Shown here: one piece after another, positions 24,622 to 33,751 of the stretch
How positions within the stretch are numbered: position 1 is the stretch's first letter
Layout: every line of letters begins with the position of its first letter
Assembly (NCBI RefSeq): GCF_021532315.1
Contig: NZ_JAKGAO010000013.1
Span: 124,001-188,000, forward strand
Direction of reading: 5' to 3'
Length of the DNA: 64,000 bases
Origin: Paenibacillus tarimensis
GTDB taxonomy: Bacteria; Bacillota; Bacilli; Paenibacillales; Paenibacillaceae
Position numbers and translations under genes: made by a program
Notes under the pieces: model-generated
Told to the model about the DNA's origin: nothing
The model's input: the letters and a program-made list of their open reading frames with translations, nothing else
Databases searched by the model: none

Positions 24622-26022
24622 ATGCTGTTTAACTCCTATACATTCCTGTACGGCTTCCTCCCTGCTGTCTTGGCAGGTTACTTTCTTCTTGGACGGCTTC
24701 GCCTGATCTTGGCTTCTAGAGTCTGGCTGACTGCCGCATCACTTGTATTTTACGGCTGGTGGGATGTCCGCTATGTCCTGCTCATCTGCGGCTCGATCAT
24801 CTTCAACTATGCCGTAGGTCTGCTGCTGCAGCGCAGCTCCGTTGCTGACATAACGCCCCCGTCTTATTACCGCAAGGGACTGATGATAGCCGGGTTAGCG
24901 GGTAATCTTCTGCTGCTGGGCTGGTACAAATATGCCGACTTCCTGCTTGACAATGTAAATGTACTGACAGGCAGTGCTTTACCGCTGCTCAATCTGGCAC
25001 TTCCGCTTGGCATAAGCTTCTATACGTTCACCCAGATTGCCTATGTGGTTGACTCTTACTATGGAAGGGTAAGGGAATCCAGCCTGCTCAATTATACATT
25101 GTTCGTCACATTCTTCCCTCAGCTTGTGGCCGGACCCATCCTCCACCATAAGGAAATGATGCCACAGTTTCGGCATCTTCGCAGCTACAAGTGGAATTGG
25201 AGCCATGCAGCAGGAGGCTGTTATATTCTCTGTATCGGCTTGTTCAAGAAGGTGGTCATTGCGGACACGCTTGCCGTTTATGCCAATGACGGCTTCGCTA
25301 ATGCTGTTAATGCCATTGACAGCTGGATTGCTGTCCTCACGTATACTTTGCAGCTTTATTTCGACTTTAGCGGCTATACGGATATGGCTATAGGCATTGC
25401 TCTACTCTTCAATATCCGGCTCCCCCAAAATTTCAATTCTCCCTATAAGGCTGTAAGCATCCAGGACTTCTGGCGGCGCTGGCATATTACGCTAAGCCGA
25501 TTTCTCCGGGACTACATATATATACCGCTTGGTGGCAACCGCAAAGGAACTGTCATTACAATGCGGAATCTGATGATTACCTTCCTGCTCGGCGGCATAT
25601 GGCATGGTGCAGGCTGGACCTTTATTATATGGGGGCTTCTGCACGGCGCAGCTCTGGTCGTCCACCGTCTCTGGTCTTCAAAGGTGCGTCCGCTTCCGGC
25701 TTGGTGCGGATGGCTGCTTACGTTCCTGTTCATTAACCTGACCTGGGTATTCTTCCGGGCAGAGAATCTGTCCCAGGCATTCCGCTTGCTGAAGGGATTG
25801 GCAGGGCTTAACGGAATCGGAAACATCAGTCTTATTCAAGACCTCCCGGCGATTCTGCTGCTTGCCATCCTAATGCCCGTGGTGCTGCTGGCGCCTAATT
25901 CCGCTGAACGGCTCGCATTGCTTCGTCCTTCATGGCGTGCTGGCGCAGCGATCGCGGTTATGTTCGTTATAGCCATGCTCTATCTTAACCGGATAACACC
26001 CTTCCTGTATTTCAACTTCTAG
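24622..26022 (+). CDS. MBOAT-family membrane O-acyltransferase (AlgI/DltB-like)
   Basis: Polytopic membrane enzyme, 466 residues with about 11 hydrophobic segments, that passes acyl groups across the membrane for O-acetylation of an extracytoplasmic polymer. Family marks are FNSYTFLYGFLP at the N-terminus, LPLGISFYTFTQIAYVVD, PQLVAGPI, FWRRWHITLSRFLRDYIYIPLGG, and the catalytic histidine in GGIWHGAGWTF. It is closer to AlgI-type than DltB-type. The next gene, 14 bases downstream, encodes an anchored SGNH-like protein, the usual second half of such systems. No polysaccharide synthase is adjacent, so the substrate is unknown. A 0A-box core lies upstream. Confidence 0.92.
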   Translation: MLFNSYTFLYGFLPAVLAGYFLLGRLRLILASRVWLTAASLVFYGWWDVRYVLLICGSIIFNYAVGLLLQRSSVADITPPSYYRKGLMIAGLAGNLLLLGWYKYADFLLDNVNVLTGSALPLLNLALPLGISFYTFTQIAYVVDSYYGRVRESSLLNYTLFVTFFPQLVAGPILHHKEMMPQFRHLRSYKWNWSHAAGGCYILCIGLFKKVVIADTLAVYANDGFANAVNAIDSWIAVLTYTLQLYFDFSGYTDMAIGIALLFNIRLPQNFNSPYKAVSIQDFWRRWHITLSRFLRDYIYIPLGGNRKGTVITMRNLMITFLLGGIWHGAGWTFIIWGLLHGAALVVHRLWSSKVRPLPAWCGWLLTFLFINLTWVFFRAENLSQAFRLLKGLAGLNGIGNISLIQDLPAILLLAILMPVVLLAPNSAERLALLRPSWRAGAAIAVMFVIAMLYLNRITPFLYFNF

Positions 26023-26036
26023 AGGAGGAACAGCAT

Positions 26037-27548
26037 ATGAAGATCCGACCTGGACAGACCCGGGACAAACCCTCTGGAAGCGGCCGTGCCTGCCGCCGCC
26101 GGGATGCCAAGCGAATGCTGGCCGCCTTTTCAGCCTCCGTGCTGCTGCTTGGCGTACTGCTGGGCTCCTTCGTCTATGCAGTGGACCCGCTCCAGCACTA
26201 CCGGAAGCCTTCCTGGTACCCGCCTATTTATTCATCGGAGCAGCGCTACCAAAATCCCGGGCTGGCAAGGAATTACGAATACGATACGATCATTATCGGG
26301 ACCTCGATGACAGAGAACTTTCTTCCCTCGGAGGTCGATGCAGCCCTCGGCGGCCAGACACTTAAGCTGTCCATACGCGGCTCTACGGCGGCTGAGCAAT
26401 ACGAGATTGCCAGACTCGCACTGCAGACAGGCAAGCCGAAGCGCGTCCTTTGGGGCCTGGATTATTTTGCGCTGCGGGATGGCATGCGGGATGACCAGGG
26501 CCCCTTCCCCGGCTACCTGTATGATGATAAGCTCTGGAATGATTACCGGTACTGGTTCAATGAATTCACTTACCGTCAGCTGTTTAGCGAAATTATAAGG
26601 CAATTGTTAAATGATCGGAAGCAGGAACTGGAGCACCTGTATAACTGGAATTCACGGGTTCAATTCGGGGAAGAGCATGTCTTGAAGCATTATGCGAAGG
26701 CCCGGCAGAGCGAGGTGTATTTTGGCCTGAGTGAGACTCCGATCGAAGTTGTACAGGAGAACTTCAACCGTTATATTCTGCCGCTTGTACAGGATTACAG
26801 CGAGGTGGAATTTATCTTCTACTATCCCCCGTATAGCGTGCTGCGGCATGCGGTATGGCAGGAAGCCAATGAGCAGAGGTTTGAGAACCAGCTGACAATG
26901 AAGAAATGGATACAGGAGCGGTTCAGCCGTATGTCTAATGTCCGAGTCTACGATTTTCAGGCCAAGGCGGACTGGACTTTTAATTTGGACCTCTACAAGG
27001 ATTTATCACATCATACGCAGGAGCTTAATAGCCAGATTATCAGGCTGATCGGCCGGGATGATTCCCGGTACCGCGTTACACTGGACAACGTAGAACAGTT
27101 CAACGAACAGCTTCGCCAGCAGATTCGGGAAGCTGCAGCCAGCATGACATACGGACTGCACCGGTACCGGATATTCAAACAAGAAGGCAAGCGGCTGCAG
27201 CCCGTCAGCTTCTCCCGGCACGAGACTGCCGCAGATGGTGAGCTGCTTGTCCCTGCCAAGCAGGCAGCGGAACTGCTTGAGGCCGGATTGGCCTGGAGCC
27301 CCGAGGACAAGATGCTTACCCTTAAGGGAGAAAGCCACGAACTGCAGCTTACGGTAGGCTCCAACGCCGCCCGTCTGGACGGCTCTCCAGTGGACACTCC
27401 AGTGCCAGCCAAGCTCACGAGCGGAACCACTATGATTCCTCTCCGGTATGCGGCTTCCGCTCTCGGCTGGACTACGGAGGCCCAGCCGCCCGACTTACGC
27501 GATCATATCTGGACGCTGTCCCTGGATGGTAACAGGCAGCAGCCATGA
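26037..27548 (+). CDS. Membrane-anchored SGNH-like partner of the MBOAT, with copper-amine-oxidase-N domain
   Basis: 503 residues: a basic N-terminus, one membrane anchor (about 28-48), then an extracellular DltD/AlgJ-like domain starting with IIIGTSMTENF (candidate nucleophile Ser90), and a C-terminal segment (about 405-500) that reads as a copper amine oxidase N-like module (MIPLRYAASALGW). Such modules are common in Paenibacillus wall proteins and probably bind the envelope. AGGAGG precedes the ATG and the gap to the MBOAT gene is 14 bases. I infer that it completes the acetyl transfer to a surface polymer. The joining of the two domains is uncommon. Confidence 0.78.
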   Translation: MKIRPGQTRDKPSGSGRACRRRDAKRMLAAFSASVLLLGVLLGSFVYAVDPLQHYRKPSWYPPIYSSEQRYQNPGLARNYEYDTIIIGTSMTENFLPSEVDAALGGQTLKLSIRGSTAAEQYEIARLALQTGKPKRVLWGLDYFALRDGMRDDQGPFPGYLYDDKLWNDYRYWFNEFTYRQLFSEIIRQLLNDRKQELEHLYNWNSRVQFGEEHVLKHYAKARQSEVYFGLSETPIEVVQENFNRYILPLVQDYSEVEFIFYYPPYSVLRHAVWQEANEQRFENQLTMKKWIQERFSRMSNVRVYDFQAKADWTFNLDLYKDLSHHTQELNSQIIRLIGRDDSRYRVTLDNVEQFNEQLRQQIREAAASMTYGLHRYRIFKQEGKRLQPVSFSRHETAADGELLVPAKQAAELLEAGLAWSPEDKMLTLKGESHELQLTVGSNAARLDGSPVDTPVPAKLTSGTTMIPLRYAASALGWTTEAQPPDLRDHIWTLSLDGNRQQP

Positions 27549-27560
27549 CAATTACATTAA

Positions 27561-27600
27561 AAACAGGGGCAACGCTGCCGGATAGCGTTACCCCTGTTTT
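27561..27600. terminator. Bidirectional terminator
   Basis: AAACAGGGG-c-AACGCT pairs with AGCGTT-a-CCCCTGTTT around a 7-base loop, with T tracts on both strands, between two convergent genes. Confidence 0.88.
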
Positions 27601-27613
27601 GATTACGCCGCTC

Positions 27614-29263
27614 TTAATCGGCCATTCTTGCGGCAACAGCCCTGAGTTCTTCATTCTCTTCATAGGTCCCGGTCTCCAGACCTAATGCTGGAATACGAAG
27701 CTGAAACATGCTGCCCTTGCCGGGGATGCTATCCAGCGTTAAGCTGCCGCCAAGCAGTCTGGCCAACTGGAGGCTGATGGATAACCCAAGTCCCGTTCCT
27801 CCATACTGCCGATTAATGGAGCCGTCCCCTTGGTGGAAGGTTTCGAATATGATACTTTGTTTGTCCGGATCGATTCCGATCCCGGTATCCAGCACGGTAA
27901 AGACAATCCATTCCTGCTGCCTTGCCGGTGCCTTATCCCTGATGCCCCCCGTATGGTTGTGTTTGCCCTTCGCCCATGCAGCACGGCGGAACAGTTCCTC
28001 GCCGATCCCATCTTGCCCGGCGTTATTCCGCTGCCCCTTAAGCGGCCCCCTCATATACCGCGGGGTGCCTGTGCGAGCAGCCTTTAACCGAGCCTGGTCA
28101 GCCGCAGGCACTATGGAATCTACACTGATTGCCAGCGCCACTGCACCCTGGTCTGTAAACTTGAACGCATTGTCGAGCAGATTACGCAGAATCTGGTTCA
28201 GGCGCAGGCCATCGGATAGAATAATGGGCGGAACTGCTGCATCTATATGCACCGTAAATGCCAGCCCCTTCTTTGCTGCAGCCGGGTGAAATTGCGCGTA
28301 CAGCAAATCCGCGTGCTCTTCAACCGGCACGGTAACGGCTACAATCTCCATCTTGCCGGCTTCAATGGAGGATATATCCAGAATATCATTAATAAGCTGC
28401 AGCAGCTCATTGCTCGACGTTTCGATCAGGCCTGCATACTGCATATTGTCTGCACCGTAATCCTCCGTCTCACGTATCATCTGAGACAGCAGAATGATGC
28501 TGTTGAGCGGCGTCTTGAGCTCATGCGACATATTAAACATAAATTCCGACTTATACTTCGAATTTAACGCAAGCTGCTTCGCTTTATCCTCCAGCTCCCG
28601 CTTGGCTTCACGGAGCTGCCTTGTCTGCCGCCGCAAAATCTCATTCATCTTCCGCATATCATCGGATCTCTTCTGTTCCTGGAAGAAATCCCGGATAATA
28701 AAGATAAACAAGGTGCTCAGCAGCATACCAAGCGGATAGGTAATGACAGCCACCTCCGTGAGATAAACCCGGGCAGGGAGCGTACCATTAAGCGAGATGA
28801 TCAGCATATGCAGCGTATTAAGAGCTACAATAGCGACGATGGCTCTATTGCGGAAGGACCAGTTTTTGTCCCGTAACCAGACGACCAGGCAGGCTGCGGC
28901 AATCCCTACTAAAGCAATGTTGACGGCACCAGTGATTGCGGAAGCGTGTACACCATTCACAGTAAGCCTGCTCAAGGCTATTCCTGTCCCGATTATCAGC
29001 AGCACCCTTGGATCACGAAATACAAGCGTGCCAAAAATAAGCGGCACAGAGCGCATATCAAATATAGCCGTTTCATTCATCCGGAAGCCGAACATCATGG
29101 CAAGCCAGCCCGACAGAATAAAAATAAAGACCGTGAAGCTCTGCCTAACCCATGCTGAAGCATGGGCAAACAAATATTTATACGTAAGATTAAACAAGTA
29201 GGCGCAGGTAATTAGAATAGACATGTTGGTGAAGAATGATTTGGCAACGCCGATCGAGATCAC
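27614..29263 (-). CDS. LytS-like 5TM sensor histidine kinase
   Basis: Membrane kinase, 549 residues. The N-terminal 190 residues form a 5TM-5TMR_LYT sensor (FGFRMNETAIFDMRSVPLIFG, FRDPRVLLIIGTGIALSR). A coiled coil (205-240), HisKA with NMSHELKTPLNS (His247) and HATPase with DTGIG (459-463) follow. Between the N box and the G1 box is an extra segment of about 65 residues (383-450), Arg/Lys/Gly-rich and probably disordered. The start is a GTG with AAAAAAGGGT close upstream; spacing is tight, so it is uncertain. No partner regulator is adjacent; the core is of the hybrid-kinase type but lacks a receiver. Confidence 0.82.
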   Translation of the reverse strand: MISIGVAKSFFTNMSILITCAYLFNLTYKYLFAHASAWVRQSFTVFIFILSGWLAMMFGFRMNETAIFDMRSVPLIFGTLVFRDPRVLLIIGTGIALSRLTVNGVHASAITGAVNIALVGIAAACLVVWLRDKNWSFRNRAIVAIVALNTLHMLIISLNGTLPARVYLTEVAVITYPLGMLLSTLFIFIIRDFFQEQKRSDDMRKMNEILRRQTRQLREAKRELEDKAKQLALNSKYKSEFMFNMSHELKTPLNSIILLSQMIRETEDYGADNMQYAGLIETSSNELLQLINDILDISSIEAGKMEIVAVTVPVEEHADLLYAQFHPAAAKKGLAFTVHIDAAVPPIILSDGLRLNQILRNLLDNAFKFTDQGAVALAISVDSIVPAADQARLKAARTGTPRYMRGPLKGQRNNAGQDGIGEELFRRAAWAKGKHNHTGGIRDKAPARQQEWIVFTVLDTGIGIDPDKQSIIFETFHQGDGSINRQYGGTGLGLSISLQLARLLGGSLTLDSIPGKGSMFQLRIPALGLETGTYEENEELRAVAARMAD

Positions 29264-29411
29264 ACCCTTTTTTCGAACAGACCGTGTTGCTCATATTGTA
29301 CAACATTCTGGCACTGAAGTCGCACAAGGACACCGTATTCTCCAAAAATGCGCCCTCGGAATCACGCGGCATTGCATCAAGCGAAACAATAACCGGCTTA
29401 CCCGCTACCTA

Positions 29412-30164
29412 TCACCTAGACTCTACCTTGCGTTCATAAACTCTGTACACAGCCACGAACCATATCCCCGTAATGACAAGTCCCATCAGAGCAGCCAGAA
29501 GGGGAGAATGCATCCATCCGCCAGCACCTTCATTCCCCGCAGCCCCCATTATCAGCCTGGCAGGCCAATAGAACGGGAGCACACCGGCAGTCAGCTGCCA
29601 TGGCCATGGTATGAATGCCGCTGCAGCTGGAGTGAGAACAGTGATCCCTGCTGCCTTGGCCAAGGCTAGACCCTCGACCTTATTATCCGCCCAGGCGGCC
29701 AGCACGAGAGCAAAGAGAGGTGTTTGCAGGGCATACAGCATAACGGCCGCTGACGACTCCGCTGCTGGCGGTGTTCGGAGCCCTCCTGCCAGCAAGAGGA
29801 AGACTGTGAACAGCAGGGACAGAATGAACGGCAGAAGCAAGCGGTACGCCAGGTACCCCCGCTTGCCGAGCGGCGTGACCGCATAGCAGCCAATAAGCCG
29901 CTCATCCCGTTCCTCCAGCATGACGAACCCCGTCAGCATGCCAAGCATAAGGGGAACCAGCTGAAGGAAGAAGGCCAGCAGCAGCGGCTCATGATCCGTT
30001 AGAAGAAATCCCAGCTCGGCTTCGAGCAGCTGCCCTGCCGCAGGCAAGCCGAAGCGAAGGAGAAGCAGCAATAAGACTGGAGCGCATAAAGCCAAGCCTA
30101 ACATGGGGTCTCGAGTCGCCTGCTTAGCATCCAGTCGCAGTAAACCGGTTGGCTGCCATCTCAT
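29412..30164 (-). CDS. ABC exporter permease, second subunit
   Basis: 250 residues, six predicted helices, very Leu/Ala-rich, ABC-2 type. The frame runs up to 30350, but that part covers the neighbouring permease gene; GGGAGGG lies before the ATG at 30164. It overlaps the stop of the preceding permease by four bases (ATGA). Last gene of TetR-ATPase-permease-permease, so with the first permease it forms the membrane channel. Substrate unknown. Confidence 0.8.
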   Translation of the reverse strand: MRWQPTGLLRLDAKQATRDPMLGLALCAPVLLLLLLRFGLPAAGQLLEAELGFLLTDHEPLLLAFFLQLVPLMLGMLTGFVMLEERDERLIGCYAVTPLGKRGYLAYRLLLPFILSLLFTVFLLLAGGLRTPPAAESSAAVMLYALQTPLFALVLAAWADNKVEGLALAKAAGITVLTPAAAAFIPWPWQLTAGVLPFYWPARLIMGAAGNEGAGGWMHSPLLAALMGLVITGIWFVAVYRVYERKVESR

Positions 30165-30874
30165 TGTTTTCCCTCCCCTATTGCTGACAGGACATAACGC
30201 GCAAACTGGCGGCGCGCCCACCAGAAGGCAAGCACCGACCAGAAGACGAGCACCAGGCATGCCTGAATGAGCATTCCTGCTGACGCCGGTTGGAAGGCAG
30301 ATTGGAGCAGCACAAGCGAGCCCCAGGTTGGCAGCCATCCGAACAGCCACCGCTCTGCCCCGATCCAGCCCCCATAGGACAGCAGAGGGAGCATGAATGG
30401 CAGGGAGTAAAAGGAGGAGAGGAAGAAGAAGCCGTTAACCGAGCGGCTCTTGACGGACACGCCCAAGCCCAGCAGCGTGAAGAACACAGACGTTAATATG
30501 GTGCCGGCAGCCAGCACTGCTGCTCCGGCGGTGAAGCCGAATACGGCCACATGGATCAATACCGCAGACAGGACGGACAGCAGGGTGAGCGATAGCGTCT
30601 TCGATATCAGGTACTGCTCCAGCCGGTAAGGCGTAACGAATAAGCTGTCATAGACTCCCTGCCCCCTCTCCAGCAGCACGAGACCTCCGATGAAGAAGAA
30701 GCCAAGCGCACTCGGGTCTGAGAAGGTAAGCAGAACATTTGCTGTTTCACGCATACTCGCAGGCATGAAATATAAGCACAGGATATAGATTCCGCATATC
30801 AGTCCGTAAGCCGTGTAGAAGCCATGCCTCATCTGCAGCTTAATATCATAGAACAAAATCGGTGCACCCGGCAT
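30161..30874 (-). CDS. ABC exporter permease, first subunit
   Basis: 237 residues, six predicted helices, of the ABC-2/fluoroquinolone-exporter-like class (YDIKLQMRHGFY start, then ERGQGVYDSLFVTPYRLEQYLISK in the first cytosolic loop). Its ATG shares one base with the ATPase stop codon, and its stop overlaps the next permease by four bases. Translationally coupled, so subunits are made in matched amounts. Substrate unknown. Confidence 0.85.
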   Translation of the reverse strand: MPGAPILFYDIKLQMRHGFYTAYGLICGIYILCLYFMPASMRETANVLLTFSDPSALGFFFIGGLVLLERGQGVYDSLFVTPYRLEQYLISKTLSLTLLSVLSAVLIHVAVFGFTAGAAVLAAGTILTSVFFTLLGLGVSVKSRSVNGFFFLSSFYSLPFMLPLLSYGGWIGAERWLFGWLPTWGSLVLLQSAFQPASAGMLIQACLVLVFWSVLAFWWARRQFARYVLSAIGEGKQ

Positions 30875-31731
30875 CAGGACAACCCCCGTCCTGTTACCTC
30901 AATGAAAATCTGCTCTAATGTAGCCTCACGGGTATGGATCGTTTCTACGGTTCCGCTCTTGAGCAGGGCGTGGAATGCCGGATCACTTCCTATGCCATCC
31001 AATTCAAAGCCGGCTGATTCTGTGCTGCCGTTCTGGCTCCTGTACTCGACGACAACCTTACGGCTGCCCAAGGCCACCATAAGAGCGCGTGGCGAATCAA
31101 TCAGCGGGATGGTTCCTTCAACCAGGAAGGCCACCCTGTCACATAGCTGCTCCGCAGCAGACATATTATGCGTCGTCAGCACAATGGTTGTTCCTTCCCG
31201 GCTTCTCTCCCGAATGATATCCTTCAGCACCTTAGCGTTCACTGGATCCAGCCCCGATGTAGGCTCATCCAGAAACAGCACCTCCGGCCGGTTAAGCAGG
31301 GCTCTGCACAGGTTAAGACGCATTCGCATGCCCTTTGAGAATCCTGCAACCTTCTCCTTCGCATGTCCGGAAAGACCGACCGCCTCCAGCAGCTTCATGG
31401 GATCTTCAGTAATCCCGCTATACAGCGAACGGAACAGCTGCAAATTTTCCAGCGCAGTAAGACGCCCGTAGAAATTCGGAAATTCGAAGGCCACACCGAT
31501 TCGCTCGTAATAGCGGCTGCCCGCACCCCTGATCTCCGAGCCCAGTACCCGGACGCTGCCCCTATACTCTTTGAGCGCGCCGATCAATATATTCTGTGTC
31601 GTACTCTTGCCCGCACCTGACGGACCCAGGAAACCGAATATTTCCCCCTTGGCAATATGAAAGTCAACTCCCTTTAGCACCTGGCGGCTGCTGTTCGGAT
31701 ACTGGTAAGCAAGTCCGTTAACCTCAATCAT
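30874..31731 (-). CDS. ABC exporter ATP-binding protein
   Basis: 285 residues, one ABC domain of the drug/lipid-exporter type: Walker A GPSGAGKS (36-43), signature FSKGMRMRL, Walker B VLFLDEPTSGLDP, switch His in LTTHNMSAAEQL, and a C-terminal extension of about 80 residues. The start overlaps the TetR gene by eight bases. Powers the two permeases encoded downstream. Confidence 0.92.
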   Translation of the reverse strand: MIEVNGLAYQYPNSSRQVLKGVDFHIAKGEIFGFLGPSGAGKSTTQNILIGALKEYRGSVRVLGSEIRGAGSRYYERIGVAFEFPNFYGRLTALENLQLFRSLYSGITEDPMKLLEAVGLSGHAKEKVAGFSKGMRMRLNLCRALLNRPEVLFLDEPTSGLDPVNAKVLKDIIRERSREGTTIVLTTHNMSAAEQLCDRVAFLVEGTIPLIDSPRALMVALGSRKVVVEYRSQNGSTESAGFELDGIGSDPAFHALLKSGTVETIHTREATLEQIFIEVTGRGLS

Positions 31732-32338
31732 CGTGCCCCTCTCCTTCCGTAACCAGCCCGCGTGCTATTAGATCTATTATCAGCTCCAATGTTGCATCGT
31801 ACTGCTCTTCACCGATCTGACGCTTCTGGAAGGAGAGCAGGACAACCGCCCTTATTAAACTGACAACCGTCTCAGGGTTCTGGGCTGTCAGCCACCCCTG
31901 TTCCTTCCCGCGCAGCAGAACAGGCAGCAGGTCGTCAGCATCATTCCGGAAGTTCTCACTGAGCTTTTCCTCAGGCAGCTTACGAAACAGCTGCTCCATC
32001 ACCGTTTCGTCATAAAGCTGGCGCAGCAGCGGCCGTTCCTCCATCAGTTTAACGGAGGCTCGCAGAAACTGCTTGAAGTCCTCCCGGCTGACGCGTCCCA
32101 CCCGCAGCGGGGCGAGCATCTGTTCACGAATCTCCTGCTCATCCTGAAGAAGAATGTCATAATACAGCTCCTCCTTCGAACCGTAGAACAAATAAAAGGA
32201 GCCCTGGGCTATACCCGCAGCCTTCGTCAGATCTGCCACACTTGTCTTCTTGAGCCCAAGAGTCTCAAACTGTCTCCGTCCCTCGCTAAGCAGCTTAGCT
32301 GTAATGATTTCCCGTTCCCGATCGTCAAATCTCCTCAC
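31724..32338 (-). CDS. TetR-family regulator of the ABC exporter operon
   Basis: 204 residues: N-terminal helix-turn-helix (about 15-60, TSVADLTKAAGIAQGSFYLFYGSKEELY) and a helical ligand domain of the TetR_C class. The start is a GTG at 32338; the ribosome site is weak. First gene of the exporter operon. A 35-bp imperfect inverted repeat at 32399-32433 is the likely operator, giving autoregulation and induction by the exported compound. Confidence 0.88.
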   Translation of the reverse strand: MRRFDDREREIITAKLLSEGRRQFETLGLKKTSVADLTKAAGIAQGSFYLFYGSKEELYYDILLQDEQEIREQMLAPLRVGRVSREDFKQFLRASVKLMEERPLLRQLYDETVMEQLFRKLPEEKLSENFRNDADDLLPVLLRGKEQGWLTAQNPETVVSLIRAVVLLSFQKRQIGEEQYDATLELIIDLIARGLVTEGEGHDD

Positions 32339-32398
32339 TTAACTTCAACCCGCCCCTCTAATCTGCACATGATCGAGCAGCTTCCACTCAGGTTTGTG

Positions 32399-32433
32399 CA
32401 CATATGAATGATTTTATTTTATATTCATAAGTG
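32399..32433 (-). promoter_or_regulatory. Likely TetR operator
   Basis: CACATATGAAT (32399-32409) and ATTCATAAGTG (32423-32433) are complementary at 10 of 11 positions around a 13-bp AT-rich centre, 61 bases upstream of the TetR start and over AT-rich -10-like sequence. Confidence 0.55.
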
Positions 32434-32638
32434 TAGTGAAGACTTGTCGATTCGTCAACCTTCGCTGGAAAAATTAGAGATGCATGACAGCAAATACGGG
32501 GTAATAATCACTCGTGGAGAGGTTAAGAAATGGAGTGTTAGGGAATTGTTAATAAAACAAATATATGGCTGATGCATGTCTTATAAGGTTCTAATCCATA
32601 AGCCCTATACTAGAACAAAAGATAGGAGGTCGCGTACG

Positions 32639-32857
32639 ATGATGAAAGTAATCACATTTAGCAAACGTTCCGTGCCTGTATTCATTCCCCAGGAGCATAA
32701 GGGATCACTGGATCTGTTGCAGACCAAGCTGGAGAGTCTTGCGCTTGATTTGGATTTCCGCAGGAAGTGGAAGCGGATCAAATCCGTGCAGATGATTCGT
32801 GACGTGGCCATCTTCCAATATAATGACGGAACCAAGCTGTATCTGGATGTATCCTAA
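32639..32857 (+). CDS. Hypothetical protein, 72 aa
   Basis: I do not recognise it. Basic, with no signal peptide or membrane segment; the pattern suggests a small alpha/beta fold ending in strands (VAIFQYNDGTKLYLDVS). An upstream extension to 32576 is possible, but AGGAGGT lies eight bases before the ATG at 32639. Monocistronic; a hairpin shared with the convergent regulator gene follows. Confidence 0.65.
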   Translation: MMKVITFSKRSVPVFIPQEHKGSLDLLQTKLESLALDLDFRRKWKRIKSVQMIRDVAIFQYNDGTKLYLDVS

Positions 32858-32864
32858 ATAATAA

Positions 32865-32901
32865 GGTACCGATCCGCCCGTTGCCGCTTAAGATCGGTAC
32901 C
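32865..32901. terminator. Terminator between convergent genes
   Basis: GGTACCGATC/GATCGGTACC, a perfect 10-bp stem with a 17-base loop; TTATTATTT follows on the minus strand, so it mainly serves the OmpR-type regulator. Confidence 0.7.
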
Positions 32902-32923
32902 CTGCCCGTTATATAATTCACCC

Positions 32924-33643
32924 CTATTCCTGTACATACTTATAACCCACTCCCCATACGGTTTTAATGAAGCGGGGTGACCGCGGGTTCTCTTCAACCT
33001 TCTTGCGCAAATTGACGATATGAACGTCAATCGCCCGGTCTGTGACAAATGAATCGAATCCTCTTATCGTATTGATCAGGTCCTCCCGGCTGTAAACCTT
33101 CCCCGGATGGCTGATGAACAGGCGCATGATCTCAAACTCGGAAAATGTCGTCTCCACCTGCTGGCCCCTGACGATCAGCATGCGGCGCTCAATATCCAGC
33201 TTGATCTCTTCGCTGCGGGTGGTCATGTCTTCTGCTTGCTCACTCCTAAAATCGGTCCCTGCCCCAACTGATTTTGCTCCGCTTTGGGCCCGCCGGATAA
33301 GTGCGTACACGCGCGCGGTCAGCTCGTGCAGGCTGAAGGGCTTGCACAGGTAGTCATCAGCCCCTGCCTTAAGGGCATGAACTCTTTCGGAAACCTCCGT
33401 TTTCATGGACACGATCATGATGGGTACGTCCGAACGTTTCCGGATATCGACACATAATTCCATTCCGTCACAATCCGGGAGCATGAGATCGAGCAGTATA
33501 ACGTCCGGCTTTAGCTCATCCATAAGCTGGAGCCCGTCTTTCCCGGTTAACGCCTGCTTAACGTCATAACCCTCTTCGGATAAGTACATGCACAGCATAT
33601 GGCCCATGATAGCGTCGTCTTCAATTACAAGTATTTTCTGCAT
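32924..33643 (-). CDS. OmpR/PhoB-family response regulator, orphan
   Basis: 239 residues: receiver with Asp52 (VILLDLMLPDCDG) and the conserved Lys in CKPFS, a linker of about 25 residues, and a winged-helix output domain (about 145-239, RAIDVHIVNLRKKVEENP, VWGVGYKY). No kinase is next to it, so the partner is elsewhere or it is cross-phosphorylated. A tandem direct repeat upstream of its promoter suggests autoregulation. Role unknown. Confidence 0.92.
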   Translation of the reverse strand: MQKILVIEDDAIMGHMLCMYLSEEGYDVKQALTGKDGLQLMDELKPDVILLDLMLPDCDGMELCVDIRKRSDVPIMIVSMKTEVSERVHALKAGADDYLCKPFSLHELTARVYALIRRAQSGAKSVGAGTDFRSEQAEDMTTRSEEIKLDIERRMLIVRGQQVETTFSEFEIMRLFISHPGKVYSREDLINTIRGFDSFVTDRAIDVHIVNLRKKVEENPRSPRFIKTVWGVGYKYVQE

Positions 33644-33697
33644 GGTTTTCCACCTTTAAAGTAGGGCTATTAGCATTGCCACCTGCCTGTTATACCT

Positions 33698-33751
33698 ACT
33701 ATACTATATCCGGTTTCAAAGCAACAATATGATTGTTAGATTTTTGTTAGA
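33698..33751 (-). promoter_or_regulatory. Promoter of the OmpR-type regulator with tandem direct repeat
   Basis: Minus strand: two TCTAACA heptamers (33751-33745 and 33740-33734) exactly 11 bp apart, upstream of TTGTTG (33727-33722) and TATAGT (33703-33698) with an 18-bp spacer. Tandem repeats with an 11-bp period on one DNA face are the usual OmpR/PhoP-family target, so autoregulation is likely. Confidence 0.5.
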
